The notes: generated by a model from the letters alone, not told the origin. A stretch of 17,430 nucleotides of DNA from Pseudomonadota bacterium (GCA_023388935.1 JAEWFG010000425.1:1-17430); one strand, 5' to 3'. Positions 6,641-14,302 are shown, counted from the first letter of the stretch. Translations and numbers: made by a program.

Positions 6641-6828
6641 CGCCACACGCCGGAGAAACCTGCCGCATGGCTTCGCGCGACCGGATCGAGCATCACCACG
6701 GCGATAGGTCGGCGAAATTGGGCACGTCACCACGTGCAAATATGCGAAGCCTGTTAGTTTCGGCATGCAGTAGCCAAGCCTCGTAACGACCAAATCGACG
6801 GGGCAGCTGCTTGTAAGGGAGCTCTGCC

Positions 6829-7497
6829 ATGCGTGACTCCTCTGCCGTGACAGGCGTAACGCACGCCAATTTGCGAACCCCGAGAGCGGCCGCCATAGCC
6901 GGCGTCGTGTTCTCCGTGCTGCTCTTCGCGGTCTTTCTGCTGATGCGACATTCAGTCCCGCGAGATCCGCTGGAGACCGGGGCATGGCTGCACACGGGGG
7001 CAACCAATGTTGTGATCGCCTTGAACCTTGTGCCCTTTGCAGGAGTTGCCTTTCTCTGGTTCGTCGGTGCGCTCCGGGACAAGCTCGGCGAACGCGAGGA
7101 CCAGTTTTTCGCAACCGTATTTCTCGGCAGCGGCCTGCTGCTTCTGGCCATGCTGTTCGCTGCGGCTGCCGTCGTGGGGGCGATCATACTTGCGTTTCAT
7201 GCATCGCCGGAGGTTCTGGTCAATTCGGCGACCTTCCATTTCGGGCGCGGCTTGGCCTACGGAATGATCAACATCTACCTGGTGAAAACGGCGTCCGTTT
7301 TCATGATCACCACCTCGACGATAGGCGTCTACACCGGATTCACACCGCGATGGCTGGCTTTCGGAGGGTATGCCGTCGCTGCCGCTCTTCTGATCGGCAG
7401 CTACTATTTCGACTGGAGCATAATGGTATTCCCAGTTTGGGTTCTCCTGGTGAGCATCAGCATTCTCGCCGAGGAAGCTAAGGTGGCGCGAGCGTGA
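6829..7497 (+). CDS. Polytopic membrane protein of unknown function
   Basis: A 222-aa protein with about six hydrophobic stretches, near residues 22-42, 58-80, 93-118, 140-165, 173-190 and 195-212, and only short loops (for example RDKLGEREDQF between helices 2 and 3). GGGAG lies a few bases before the ATG at 6829. I do not recognise a named family, and no catalytic motif is evident. The 188 bp between it and the GlsB-like gene contain nothing convincing. It is convergent with the GNAT gene, 67 bp away. Confidence 0.8.
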   Translation: MRDSSAVTGVTHANLRTPRAAAIAGVVFSVLLFAVFLLMRHSVPRDPLETGAWLHTGATNVVIALNLVPFAGVAFLWFVGALRDKLGEREDQFFATVFLGSGLLLLAMLFAAAAVVGAIILAFHASPEVLVNSATFHFGRGLAYGMINIYLVKTASVFMITTSTIGVYTGFTPRWLAFGGYAVAAALLIGSYYFDWSIMVFPVWVLLVSISILAEEAKVARA

Positions 7498-7564
7498 TCG
7501 TGGCCATGAACGGCTCTGGGGACCCCTGAGGTTCGTGATACTCGCGGTTATTCCTTGATCTGAA

Positions 7565-8035
7565 TCACGGAGAAAAAGGAGTAGGCATCAGCGATCGCTC
7601 CATGATGATCGTGCGTTCGTCACCATGGTAGCTGTCGCGCACCGCTTTGAACCCGAGCCTGGCGTAGAAGGGTTCGGCGGTGATTGACGAAGGCACGGTC
7701 AACGACGGGAGGTTTCGCTCACGCGCGGTGCGCTCGATCTCGGCCATCATCAGCTTGCCGATCCCCTGGGCCTGAACATCGGGAGCCACGAAGACCGTGC
7801 GGACGACGCTCCCGTCGAGGCTTGCCGTTCCGACGAGGCGGCTGCCAACGGTGGCAACAAAGACGGTGCGCTTGCCGATCAGCTGCAGCACGGCGCGCGG
7901 GCTGAAGCTGCTTGCGACCCTTGCGATAATCTCGCCGGAATAGTCCTTCGCGTTCGTTTCGCGCAGCGCACGCAGGATGACCGCGCTGATGTCTGCGGCG
8001 TCATCGTCGAGGGCAGGGCGGATCGTGCAGTCCAT
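7565..8035 (-). CDS. GNAT-family N-acetyltransferase
   Basis: A 156-aa GNAT acetyltransferase that would transfer acetyl from acetyl-CoA to an unknown amine. It starts MDCTIRPALDDDAADISAVI, a standard GNAT beta1-alpha1. Motif A (VRTVFVAPDVQAQGIGKLMM) contains the Q-x-x-G-x-G pyrophosphate-binding loop (QAQGIG). The C-terminal AEPFYARLGFKAV is motif B. Full length for the family and probably cytoplasmic. The start has only a weak GGGTGAT upstream. It is likely a single-gene transcript; 114 bp without recognisable features separate it from the DUF3551 pair on the same strand. Confidence 0.9.
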   Translation of the reverse strand: MDCTIRPALDDDAADISAVILRALRETNAKDYSGEIIARVASSFSPRAVLQLIGKRTVFVATVGSRLVGTASLDGSVVRTVFVAPDVQAQGIGKLMMAEIERTARERNLPSLTVPSSITAEPFYARLGFKAVRDSYHGDERTIIMERSLMPTPFSP

Positions 8036-8149
8036 GGATCACCCGATCGTCCGGCCGTCGCGCCGGGAGAAATTATGCCACCGGATCCTTGGGACGATCC
8101 TAACGGGTACTGTAATCCGGTCAGCGTCCCGATTGGCAGGTGCGGAATC

Positions 8150-8404
8150 CTAATTGGCGCGCTTCGACCGGTGAGGAGGCTTCGGTTTCTTCTCCGCAAA
8201 ATACGGGTTCACGACGCATGTCGCCGAACGCCCGACGGCGAGATATCGGCACTGCTCGAGCGAGGCGTAGCGGCAGTCGAAATAGCCGACCGGGCCGTAG
8301 ATCTGCATGCAGACGGGATAGCTCGGATCGTAGGTCTGCGCTTGCGCAGGCGCGCTCGCGAGGACGATGCCGGTCACGAGGAGCACGAGACAGGCGCGGC
8401 GCAT
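8150..8404 (-). CDS. DUF3551-type small secreted cysteine-rich protein (second of tandem pair)
   Basis: An 84-aa secreted protein. MRRACLVLLVTGIVLASAPAQAQ is a signal peptide with AQA cleavage. The mature part has a four-Cys pattern: VCMQIYGP, FDCRYASLEQC, then ATCVVNPYF. This is the DUF3551 layout common in Bradyrhizobium; the function is unknown. A longer upstream extension of the frame is rejected because it would remove the signal peptide and overlap the previous gene. The ATG is one base after the TGA of the paralogous gene at 8406, so translation is coupled. The Cys pairs probably form disulfides in the periplasm. The C-terminus is basic (KKPKPPHRSKR). Confidence 0.8.
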   Translation of the reverse strand: MRRACLVLLVTGIVLASAPAQAQTYDPSYPVCMQIYGPVGYFDCRYASLEQCRYLAVGRSATCVVNPYFAEKKPKPPHRSKRAN

Positions 8405-8405
8405 C

Positions 8406-8726
8406 TCAGCGCGGCACGAAATTGCCCGGCCAATATCCCGGGGGCTGCGCGCGGGGACGATTTTGATAGGCGTAGGGATCATCGCTCTGTCCGCCGAAAT
8501 AGGGATTCGCGATGCAGGTGAGCGCGCGGCCCGACGCGCTCGCCTGACACTGCGCGTAGCTGTCGAACGTGCAGTTGCTCAGCCCCGGCCATTCATCGCC
8601 GGTGAGGCAGAAAGCATGGTGAGTACCGAAGGCACGCGCCGGCGTGCTTGTGCTGAACGCAAACGCGAATGTGGCGAGCGTGAGTACAAATGTGGCGACA
8701 ATGGGGAGAGCAATCCGTCCACGCAT
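8406..8726 (-). CDS. DUF3551-type small secreted cysteine-rich protein (first of tandem pair)
   Basis: A 106-aa protein with a signal peptide (IALPIVATFVLTLATFAFAF, cleavage near ARA-F). The mature core has the same four-Cys pattern as its neighbour: FCLTGDEWPGLSNC, then SYAQCQASASGRALTC, then IANPYF. A proline-, tyrosine- and asparagine-rich tail follows (DPYAYQNRPRAQPPGYWPG). GGAGA precedes the ATG at 8726. The two genes are diverged tandem duplicates sharing a start/stop junction, so they form a two-gene operon. The function of DUF3551 proteins is unknown; periplasmic or surface location is inferred. Confidence 0.82.
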   Translation of the reverse strand: MRGRIALPIVATFVLTLATFAFAFSTSTPARAFGTHHAFCLTGDEWPGLSNCTFDSYAQCQASASGRALTCIANPYFGGQSDDPYAYQNRPRAQPPGYWPGNFVPR

Positions 8727-8810
8727 TCGATTCTCCGATCACGCGTTTGTGTGCGCGTGAATCCCAGCGCGCGCATGCAACGTATGTCGTGTAGTCGACA
8801 TTGGAACTCA

Positions 8811-8838
8811 TGGAAACTCTTGTTTCAAAGGGTTTCCA
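8811..8838. repeat. Inverted repeat in the region upstream of the outer-membrane gene
   Basis: TGGAAAC (8811-8817) and GTTTCCA (8832-8838) form a 7-bp inverted repeat with a 14-bp spacer. It lies in the 253-bp gap between the divergent DUF3551 pair and the beta-barrel gene, a gap that otherwise shows nothing I can assign. It may be an operator or mere chance in an AT-richer patch. Confidence 0.25.
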
Positions 8839-8979
8839 GCGCTTTCCCAAAAACATCCATTAACGGAGCAGGGCCTTTGACCCTGACTGTTGCGTCGGGG
8901 CTACAGCAATTCCATCGATCGCTGTTATGTGGATGGCCGCGGCCGGGGGGCCTTACGAAGAAACTGGAATGGGATTCAA

Positions 8980-9696
8980 ATGAACAAGAAATTGTTGCTT
9001 GCTGCTGTGAGCCTCGTCGCGCTGAGCGCGGCTGCGCCGGCAGTGGCTGCTGACCTCGCGGCGCGGCCCTACACCAAGGCACCCGCGATGGTTGCCGCGA
9101 TCTATGACTGGAGCGGCTTCTACATCGGCATCAACGGCGGCGGCGGCTCGTCGCACGCGAGCTGGGACGTCGTCGGTGGTCTCCGCGAGGGTTCGAACGA
9201 TGCCACCGGTGGTACCGTCGGCGGCCAGATCGGCTATCGCTGGCAGTCTGGCCAGTGGGTGTTCGGCGTGGAAGGCCAGGGCAACTGGGCTGACTTCTCC
9301 GGCGACAATCTCAGCGCCGTGTTCGCGCGGCGCAACCACTCCAAGATCGACTCGTTCGGTCTGATCACCGGTCAGGTCGGCTACGCTTGGAACAACGTGC
9401 TGCTCTACGCCAAGGGCGGTGCTGCCGTCGTCGGCGACAACTACGAGGTGTTCAGCACGGCGACCGGCGCAAGCCTCGGTTCGGCCAGCAACACGCGCTG
9501 GGGTGGCACCGTCGGTGCCGGCCTCGAAGTCGGCTTCGCTCCGAACTGGTCGGTTGGCGTCGAGTACAACCACATCTTCCTGGGCGACCAGAACGTGACG
9601 ATCGCCGGCGTGACCGACAACATCAAGCAGGACGTCGACATGGGCCTCGTCCGCCTGAACTACAAGTTCGGCGGCCCGGGCGTCGCGAGGTACTGA
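8980..9696 (+). CDS. Omp25/31-type outer-membrane beta-barrel protein
   Basis: A 238-aa outer-membrane protein of the Omp25/Omp31/RopB-like porin-family barrel typical of Rhizobiales. The start MNKKLLLAAVSLVALSAAAP gives a signal peptide cleaved at AVA-ADL. The mature N-terminus has the hallmark YDWSGFYIGINGGGG. Alternating strands follow (GGQIGYRWQSGQWVFGVEGQ, GLITGQVGYAWNNVLLYAKG, VGAGLEVGFAPNWSVGVEYN), and the protein ends MGLVRLNYKF with a terminal aromatic residue. Eight strands are likely. Such proteins are abundant structural or adhesion-related barrels. It is monocistronic, closed by the terminator at 9727-9756. In-frame codons upstream of 8980 would destroy the signal peptide. Confidence 0.92.
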   Translation: MNKKLLLAAVSLVALSAAAPAVAADLAARPYTKAPAMVAAIYDWSGFYIGINGGGGSSHASWDVVGGLREGSNDATGGTVGGQIGYRWQSGQWVFGVEGQGNWADFSGDNLSAVFARRNHSKIDSFGLITGQVGYAWNNVLLYAKGGAAVVGDNYEVFSTATGASLGSASNTRWGGTVGAGLEVGFAPNWSVGVEYNHIFLGDQNVTIAGVTDNIKQDVDMGLVRLNYKFGGPGVARY

Positions 9697-9726
9697 GACT
9701 AACCGCTTCGCATGAAGCGATCGTCG

Positions 9727-9756
9727 AAAGCCCCGGCCGTTGGCCGGGGCTTTTTT
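9727..9756 (+). terminator. Rho-independent terminator after the outer-membrane gene
   Basis: A 12-bp perfect stem (AAAGCCCCGGCC / GGCCGGGGCTTT) with a GTT loop runs into TTTTTT. It starts 30 bp after the stop codon of the beta-barrel gene. It insulates the SOS-type promoter downstream from that strongly expressed gene. Confidence 0.93.
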
Positions 9757-9805
9757 GTTTGAATTCAGTGAGTTAACCATCCCGCTTCGAGATATCCACA
9801 AGCGC

Positions 9806-9849
9806 TTGACTCCTGAGAACGAAATGAGAACAATGTTCTTCATACGTTC
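9806..9849 (+). promoter_or_regulatory. Promoter overlaid by two LexA (SOS) boxes
   Basis: TTGACT (9806-9811) and AACAAT (9829-9834) with a 17-bp spacer form a sigma70-type promoter. Over the spacer and -10 lies GAAC-N7-GAAC (9817-9831), and three bases later GTTC-N7-GTTC (9835-9849), its inverse. GTTC-N7-GTTC is the established LexA box of alphaproteobacteria (Rhodobacter, Rhizobium, Caulobacter). The whole 33-bp block GAAC-N7-GAAC-N3-GTTC-N7-GTTC is symmetric in its tetramers and covers the -10 and the probable start site, ideal for tight repression. The small ORF at 9868 starts about 25 nt after the inferred transcription start. Confidence 0.85.
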
Positions 9850-9867
9850 TAGCAATGGAGCCAGACC

Positions 9868-9966
9868 ATGTTCAGGATTTTCGTGGAAGAAGCCGCCGCA
9901 CTGGCGTCGATCACGTTGTTCGTCGGAATGATCGCGATCTGGGCCCAGGTGATTCCTCAGCTCTAG
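9868..9966 (+). CDS. 32-aa single-helix membrane peptide under SOS control (SidA-like candidate)
   Basis: Starts MFRIFVEEAAALAS and continues with a hydrophobic helix ITLFVGMIAIWA, ending QVIPQL. GGAG is seven bases before the ATG. A short amphipathic N-terminus followed by one transmembrane segment predicts an inner-membrane micropeptide. Two LexA boxes and a matching promoter directly upstream indicate induction by DNA damage. In Caulobacter, the 29-aa SOS-induced membrane peptide SidA blocks division by acting on FtsW. Size, topology and regulation match, but I cannot assert sequence homology. Other options are a TisB-like toxin or another damage-induced membrane peptide. dnaE starts 184 bp downstream on the same strand; the gap holds a 6-bp GCGGCC-gatt-GGCCGC hairpin (10001-10016) but no T-run terminator. 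Confidence 0.8.
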   Translation: MFRIFVEEAAALASITLFVGMIAIWAQVIPQL

Positions 9967-10150
9967 GGCGGGTCGCGCCCTTGGGGAAAAGCAGGACGAC
10001 GCGGCCGATTGGCCGCTCAGGCGTGGACTCTGTGGCGGCGACGTCCCACCATTGTGAGGCGAGTCGGCCGGGCGGGTGCAGGATGCCTTCCATGATCCCC
10101 CTTAGCGCCGGCGCCGCTCCATCTCATCTGCAAGAGGCCGTCACGCGACC

Positions 10151-13100
10151 ATGCCGAGCGCCGGATTTGTCCACCTTCACGTTCACTCGGCCTATTCGCT
10201 GCTCAAGGGCTCGATCAAGATCGCCAAGCTCGCCGAGCTTGCCAAGAAGGATCACCAGCCGGCCCTGGCGCTGACCGACACCGACAATCTGTTCGGCGCG
10301 CTGGAATTCTCCGACAAGATGGCCGCCTCCGGCATCCAGCCGATCGTCGGGTGCGAGCTCGCAATCGATTTCGGCGACCAGGATCCCAACGCGCGCAACG
10401 CGCTTCCGCCCTCGCGCGTGGTGCTGCTGGCAGCCCAAGAGCGCGGCTATCGCAGCCTGATGCGGTTGAATTCGCGGGCGTTCCTCGAAACGCCCGACAG
10501 CCACGCGCCGTTCATCAAGTTCGATTGGTTCGACGGCGAGACCGAAGGCCTGATCGCACTGACCGGCGGCCCCGACGGGCCGATCTCGCTCGCGCTTGCC
10601 TCCGGGCAGGCCGAAATTGCGGCCACGCGCTGCGAACGTCTCGCTGGTTTGTTCGGCGACCGCCTCTATGTCGAATTGCAGCGCCACAACATCGACAAGG
10701 AACGGCGCATCGAGAGCGGGCTGATCGACATCGCCTATGCCAAAGGCCTGCCGCTGGTTGCGACCAACGAGCCGTATTTCGCCGCGACCGACGACTACGA
10801 AGCCCATGACGCGCTGCTCTGCATTGCCGGCGGTCGTCTGATCGCCGAAACAGATCGCGTTCAGCTCACACCAGATCATCGCTTCAAGACCCGCGCCGAA
10901 ATGGCGGTGCTGTTTGCCGACATTCCGGAGGCGCTGGCTTCGACGGTCGAGATCGCCGAGCGCTGCTCGTTCCGTCCGATGACGCGCAAGCCGATCCTGC
11001 CGTTCTTCACCGTCGGTGCGGCCGCAAGCTCCGATGCTGCCGCGGTCGAGGCGGCCGAGCTGAAGCGCCAGGCGGAGGAGGGGCTCGCCAACCGCTTGCG
11101 CGTGCACGGCCTGTCCCAGGGCACCACGGAAGAGGATTACAACAAGCGTCTGGCGTTCGAGCTCGACGTCATTATGCGCATGAAGTACGCGGGCTACTTC
11201 CTGATCGTGTCGGACTTCATCAAATGGGCGAAGTCGCAGGGCATTCCGGTCGGGCCGGGCCGCGGCTCCGGCGCAGGCTCGCTGGTCGCGTGGGCGCTCA
11301 CCATCACCGACCTCGACCCGATCAAGTTCGGGCTGCTGTTCGAGCGCTTCCTCAATCCCGAGCGCGTCTCGATGCCGGACTTCGACATCGACTTCTGCCA
11401 GGACCGCCGCGGCGAGGTGATCAAGTACGTCCAGGAGCGCTACGGCCGCGACCAGGTCGCGCAGATCATCACCTTCGGTACGCTGCAAGCGCGCGGCGTG
11501 CTGCGCGACGTCGGGCGCGTGCTGCAGATGCCCTATGGCCAGGTCGACAAGCTGACCAAGCTCGTGCCGCAAAATCCAGCCGCGCCCGTGACGCTGGCCG
11601 CCGCGATCGAGAGCGAGCCGAAGCTCCAGGCCTTCCGCGATGAAGACCCGGTCGTGGCGCGCGCCTTCGACATCGCGCAGCGCCTCGAAGGCCTGACGCG
11701 ACACGCCTCGACGCACGCGGCCGGTATCGTGATCGGCGATCGCCCCTTGAGCGAACTCGTGCCGATGTACCGAGATCCGAAGTCGGACATGCCGGTGACC
11801 CAGTTCAATATGAAATGGGTCGAACCGGCGGGGCTCGTGAAGTTCGACTTCCTCGGCCTGAAGACACTGACCGTGCTAGACGTCGCCTGCAAGCTGCTCA
11901 AGCCGCGCGATATCCATGTCGACCTAGCGACGCTTCCGATCGACGATGCCGAAAGCTACCAGATGCTGGCGCGCGGCGAGGTGGTCGGCGTGTTCCAGGT
12001 TGAAAGCCAGGGCATGCGGCGCGCGCTGGTCGACATGCGTCCCGACCGTTTCGAGGACATCATCGCGCTGGTCGCGCTCTATCGCCCGGGTCCGATGGCG
12101 AACATCCCGACCTATTGCGCGCGCAAGCACGGCGACGAGGAGCCGGAATATCTGCACCCTGTGCTGGAGCCGATCCTCAAGGAGACGTTCGGCGTCATCA
12201 TCTACCAGGAACAGGTGATGCAGATCGCGCAGGTGATGTCGGGCTATTCGCTCGGCGACGCCGACCTGTTGCGCCGCGCCATGGGCAAGAAGATCCGCGC
12301 CGAGATGGACAAGCAGCGCGACATCTTCGTCGCGGGCGCGGTGAAGAACGGTGTGCCGAAGGGGCAGGCCGAGACCATCTTCGAGCTGCTGGCGAAATTC
12401 GCCGACTACGGCTTCAACAAGAGCCACGCGGCGGCCTATGCGCTGGTGTCCTATCACACCGCCTACATGAAGGCGCATTATCCGGTGGAGTTCATCGCGG
12501 CGTCGATGACGCTCGATCTCAACAACACGGACAAGCTCTCCGAATTCCGCTCCGAGGCGCAGCGTCTCGGCATCAAGGTCGAGCCGCCGAACATCAATCG
12601 CTCCGGTGCGACCTTCGAGGTCGGCGACAAGACGATCTACTACGCGCTCGCCGCGCTGAAGGGCGTCGGCATCCAGGCGATCGAGCAGATCATCGAGGAG
12701 CGCACGAAGCGGGGGCTGTTCACCTCGCTTGCCGACTTCGCCGCGCGGGTCATTCCGCGCGCGATCAACAAGCGCATCATCGAAAGTCTCGCCGCCGCCG
12801 GCGCTTTCGACACGCTGGAGCCGAACCGCGCCCGCGTCTTTGCCGGCGCCGATTCGATCCTTGCCGCGTGCCAGCGCGCACATGAGGCGGCGACCATCGG
12901 CCAGAACGACATGTTCGGCAGCGCAGCGGATGCGCCCAGCATCATGCTGCCGCAGATCGAGCCGTGGCTGCCGGCCGAGCGGCTGCGCCGGGAATACGAC
13001 GCGATCGGTTTCTTCCTGTCCGGCCATCCGCTCGACGATTACGCCACGGTGCTGAAGCGGCTGCGCGTGCAGAGCTGGGCCGAATTCTCACGCGCGGTGA

Positions 13101-13654
13101 AGACCGGCGCGACGGCCGGAAAGGTCGCGGCCACCGTGGTGTCGCGCATGGAGCGGCGCACCAAGACCGGCAACAAGATGGGCATCATGGGACTTTCTGA
13201 TCCCACGGGCCACTTTGAAGCGGTGCTGTTCTCCGAAGGCCTCGCGCAATATCGCGACGTACTCGAACCGGGCGCCGCCGTGCTGCTCCAGTTGGGCGCG
13301 GAATTGCAGGGCGAGGATGTTCGTGCGCGCGTGCTGCATGCAGAGCCGCTCGATGACGCCGCAGCCAAGACGCAGAAGGGACTGCGCATCTTCGTGCGCG
13401 ACACCAAGCCGCTGGACTCGATCGCCAAGCGTCTCGCAGGCCCCGACATGGCCGCCTCAAACGGCGCTGCGCCAAAGGTCGGCAGTCCCGGCATCGCGCC
13501 GCGCTCCAATGGCGACGGCGAAGTCTCGCTGGTCATGATGCTCGACCTCGAGACCGAGGTGGAGATGAAACTGCCCGGCCGCTTCAAGGTCTCGCCGCAG
13601 ATCGCCGGCGCGATCAAGGCGGTGGCCGGCGTCGTGGACGTGCAGCAGCTCTAG
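10151..13654 (+). CDS. dnaE: DNA polymerase III subunit alpha (replicative DnaE1)
   Basis: A 1167-aa catalytic subunit of the replicative polymerase. The N-terminal PHP domain begins FVHLHVHSAYSLLKGS but has lost some metal ligands (TDT where active PHP has TDH; NEPYF where NDVHYL is usual), so phosphoesterase activity is unlikely and proofreading presumably needs a separate epsilon subunit. The polymerase core has GPGRGSGAGS (about 368-377), the PDFDIDF acidic motif (Asp410/412/414) and VKFDFLG with the third Asp (566). QNDMF at 918-922 is the beta-clamp-binding motif. An OB fold starts near 993. Length and N-terminus match replicative DnaE1, not error-prone DnaE2 (which starts differently). 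The ribosome binding site is weak. The gene follows the SOS micropeptide and may share part of its transcription. Confidence 0.97.
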   Translation: MPSAGFVHLHVHSAYSLLKGSIKIAKLAELAKKDHQPALALTDTDNLFGALEFSDKMAASGIQPIVGCELAIDFGDQDPNARNALPPSRVVLLAAQERGYRSLMRLNSRAFLETPDSHAPFIKFDWFDGETEGLIALTGGPDGPISLALASGQAEIAATRCERLAGLFGDRLYVELQRHNIDKERRIESGLIDIAYAKGLPLVATNEPYFAATDDYEAHDALLCIAGGRLIAETDRVQLTPDHRFKTRAEMAVLFADIPEALASTVEIAERCSFRPMTRKPILPFFTVGAAASSDAAAVEAAELKRQAEEGLANRLRVHGLSQGTTEEDYNKRLAFELDVIMRMKYAGYFLIVSDFIKWAKSQGIPVGPGRGSGAGSLVAWALTITDLDPIKFGLLFERFLNPERVSMPDFDIDFCQDRRGEVIKYVQERYGRDQVAQIITFGTLQARGVLRDVGRVLQMPYGQVDKLTKLVPQNPAAPVTLAAAIESEPKLQAFRDEDPVVARAFDIAQRLEGLTRHASTHAAGIVIGDRPLSELVPMYRDPKSDMPVTQFNMKWVEPAGLVKFDFLGLKTLTVLDVACKLLKPRDIHVDLATLPIDDAESYQMLARGEVVGVFQVESQGMRRALVDMRPDRFEDIIALVALYRPGPMANIPTYCARKHGDEEPEYLHPVLEPILKETFGVIIYQEQVMQIAQVMSGYSLGDADLLRRAMGKKIRAEMDKQRDIFVAGAVKNGVPKGQAETIFELLAKFADYGFNKSHAAAYALVSYHTAYMKAHYPVEFIAASMTLDLNNTDKLSEFRSEAQRLGIKVEPPNINRSGATFEVGDKTIYYALAALKGVGIQAIEQIIEERTKRGLFTSLADFAARVIPRAINKRIIESLAAAGAFDTLEPNRARVFAGADSILAACQRAHEAATIGQNDMFGSAADAPSIMLPQIEPWLPAERLRREYDAIGFFLSGHPLDDYATVLKRLRVQSWAEFSRAVKTGATAGKVAATVVSRMERRTKTGNKMGIMGLSDPTGHFEAVLFSEGLAQYRDVLEPGAAVLLQLGAELQGEDVRARVLHAEPLDDAAAKTQKGLRIFVRDTKPLDSIAKRLAGPDMAASNGAAPKVGSPGIAPRSNGDGEVSLVMMLDLETEVEMKLPGRFKVSPQIAGAIKAVAGVVDVQQL

Positions 13655-13716
13655 CTGCGTCCGCTGCGCGCCGGACGGAAGGCTCCGCATGCTACAGAGT
13701 AGTCATGTCGGATCGA

Positions 13717-13746
13717 TTGCAACCCTGCGCTGTTTCTGGCTAGCAT
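13717..13746 (+). promoter_or_regulatory. Candidate promoter for the lipoprotein gene
   Basis: TTGCAA (13717-13722) and TAGCAT (13741-13746) are 18 bp apart, 28 bp before the lipoprotein start codon. It lies in the 120-bp gap after dnaE, where I saw no T-tailed terminator. Assigned by eye, moderate match to sigma70. Confidence 0.35.
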
Positions 13747-13774
13747 GCCCCTCGGGGAATGAGGTGGGGGCGTT

Positions 13775-14302
13775 ATGCTGCGACCGGGCGTGCTGTTGCT
13801 TGCCGTTGGTGCCGTGCTGACGGGCTGCGTCAGCGATCGGGTCGGAACCGACTTTGCATCCGCGTCACAAAAGATCGGTCCTCCGCGCGCGGGACATTCG
13901 CGCGTGGTGTTCTTGCAGGACAAGCGGAGCGGCCTGAGCATGGCGTTCTGCGCCTGTGAGGTGAAGGTCGATGGCGCGTCGCTCGGCAAGGTCCTGGCCG
14001 GGAAGTATGCCTTTGTCGATCGACCGTCCGGCCGCCACGACGTGCTCGTGACCGAGTTGATGTTTCCCGGCGACACGAAGCGAGAGATCGTGATGGAATC
14101 CGGCCGGACGCATTTTTACCTCATCAAGAGCAGCGCCAGGCACGATGCTGCGACGGGGGGAGCAATCCTCGGCGGGCTCGCCGGGCTTGCGGTTGTTTCC
14201 GTCGCAACGGCGGGAGATACGAATCCCGGGCCGGCCGAGCTTGTCGCGCTGGACGAGGCGACCGCGCGAACGAAGCTCGCCGAGTTGCAGACCGTCGATT
14301 AA
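13775..14302 (+). CDS. DUF2846-like lipoprotein
   Basis: A 175-aa lipoprotein. The signal MLRPGVLLLAVGAVLTGC has an LTGC lipobox, so Cys18 would be acylated. The body (HSRVVFLQDKRSGLSMAF, VKVDGASLGKVLAGKYAFVD, GRHDVLV, then a beta-rich stretch) resembles DUF2846 proteins, beta-sandwich lipoproteins of unknown role. A glycine/alanine-rich hydrophobic stretch near residues 127-145 (GGAILGGLAGLAVVSVATAG) looks like a glycine-zipper-type membrane segment. The C-terminus is short and charged. GGTGGGGG precedes the ATG. The carbonic anhydrase follows after 59 nt on the same strand and could be co-transcribed. Confidence 0.8.
   Translation: MLRPGVLLLAVGAVLTGCVSDRVGTDFASASQKIGPPRAGHSRVVFLQDKRSGLSMAFCACEVKVDGASLGKVLAGKYAFVDRPSGRHDVLVTELMFPGDTKREIVMESGRTHFYLIKSSARHDAATGGAILGGLAGLAVVSVATAGDTNPGPAELVALDEATARTKLAELQTVD

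Noticed and set aside
6667..6786. 39-codon ORF starting MASRDRIEHHHGDRS between the two membrane-protein genes
   Set aside because: GGAGAAA precedes it at a loose spacing, but the peptide has no recognisable feature and the frame is an extension of a shadow of the GlsB-like gene.
8803..8835. EcfG-type general stress promoter starting at GGAAC upstream of the outer-membrane gene
   Set aside because: No CGTT-like -10 element occurs at the required 16-17 bp spacing.
8953..9855. 300-codon minus-strand open frame opposite the outer-membrane gene
   Set aside because: It crosses the terminator and is antisense to a clear beta-barrel gene; the codon pattern is that of a shadow frame.
10124..11716. 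Long minus-strand open frame (530 codons) opposite dnaE
   Set aside because: Arg/Gln/Gly-rich shadow of a high-GC gene; the plus strand encodes an unmistakable DnaE through the same bases, and no family motif or ribosome binding site is seen.
10151..13654. Error-prone DnaE2 of an imuA-imuB-dnaE2 cassette, suggested by the nearby LexA boxes
   Set aside because: The N-terminus (FVHLHVHSAYSLLKGS) and the QNDMF clamp motif are those of DnaE1, and no imuA or imuB is adjacent.
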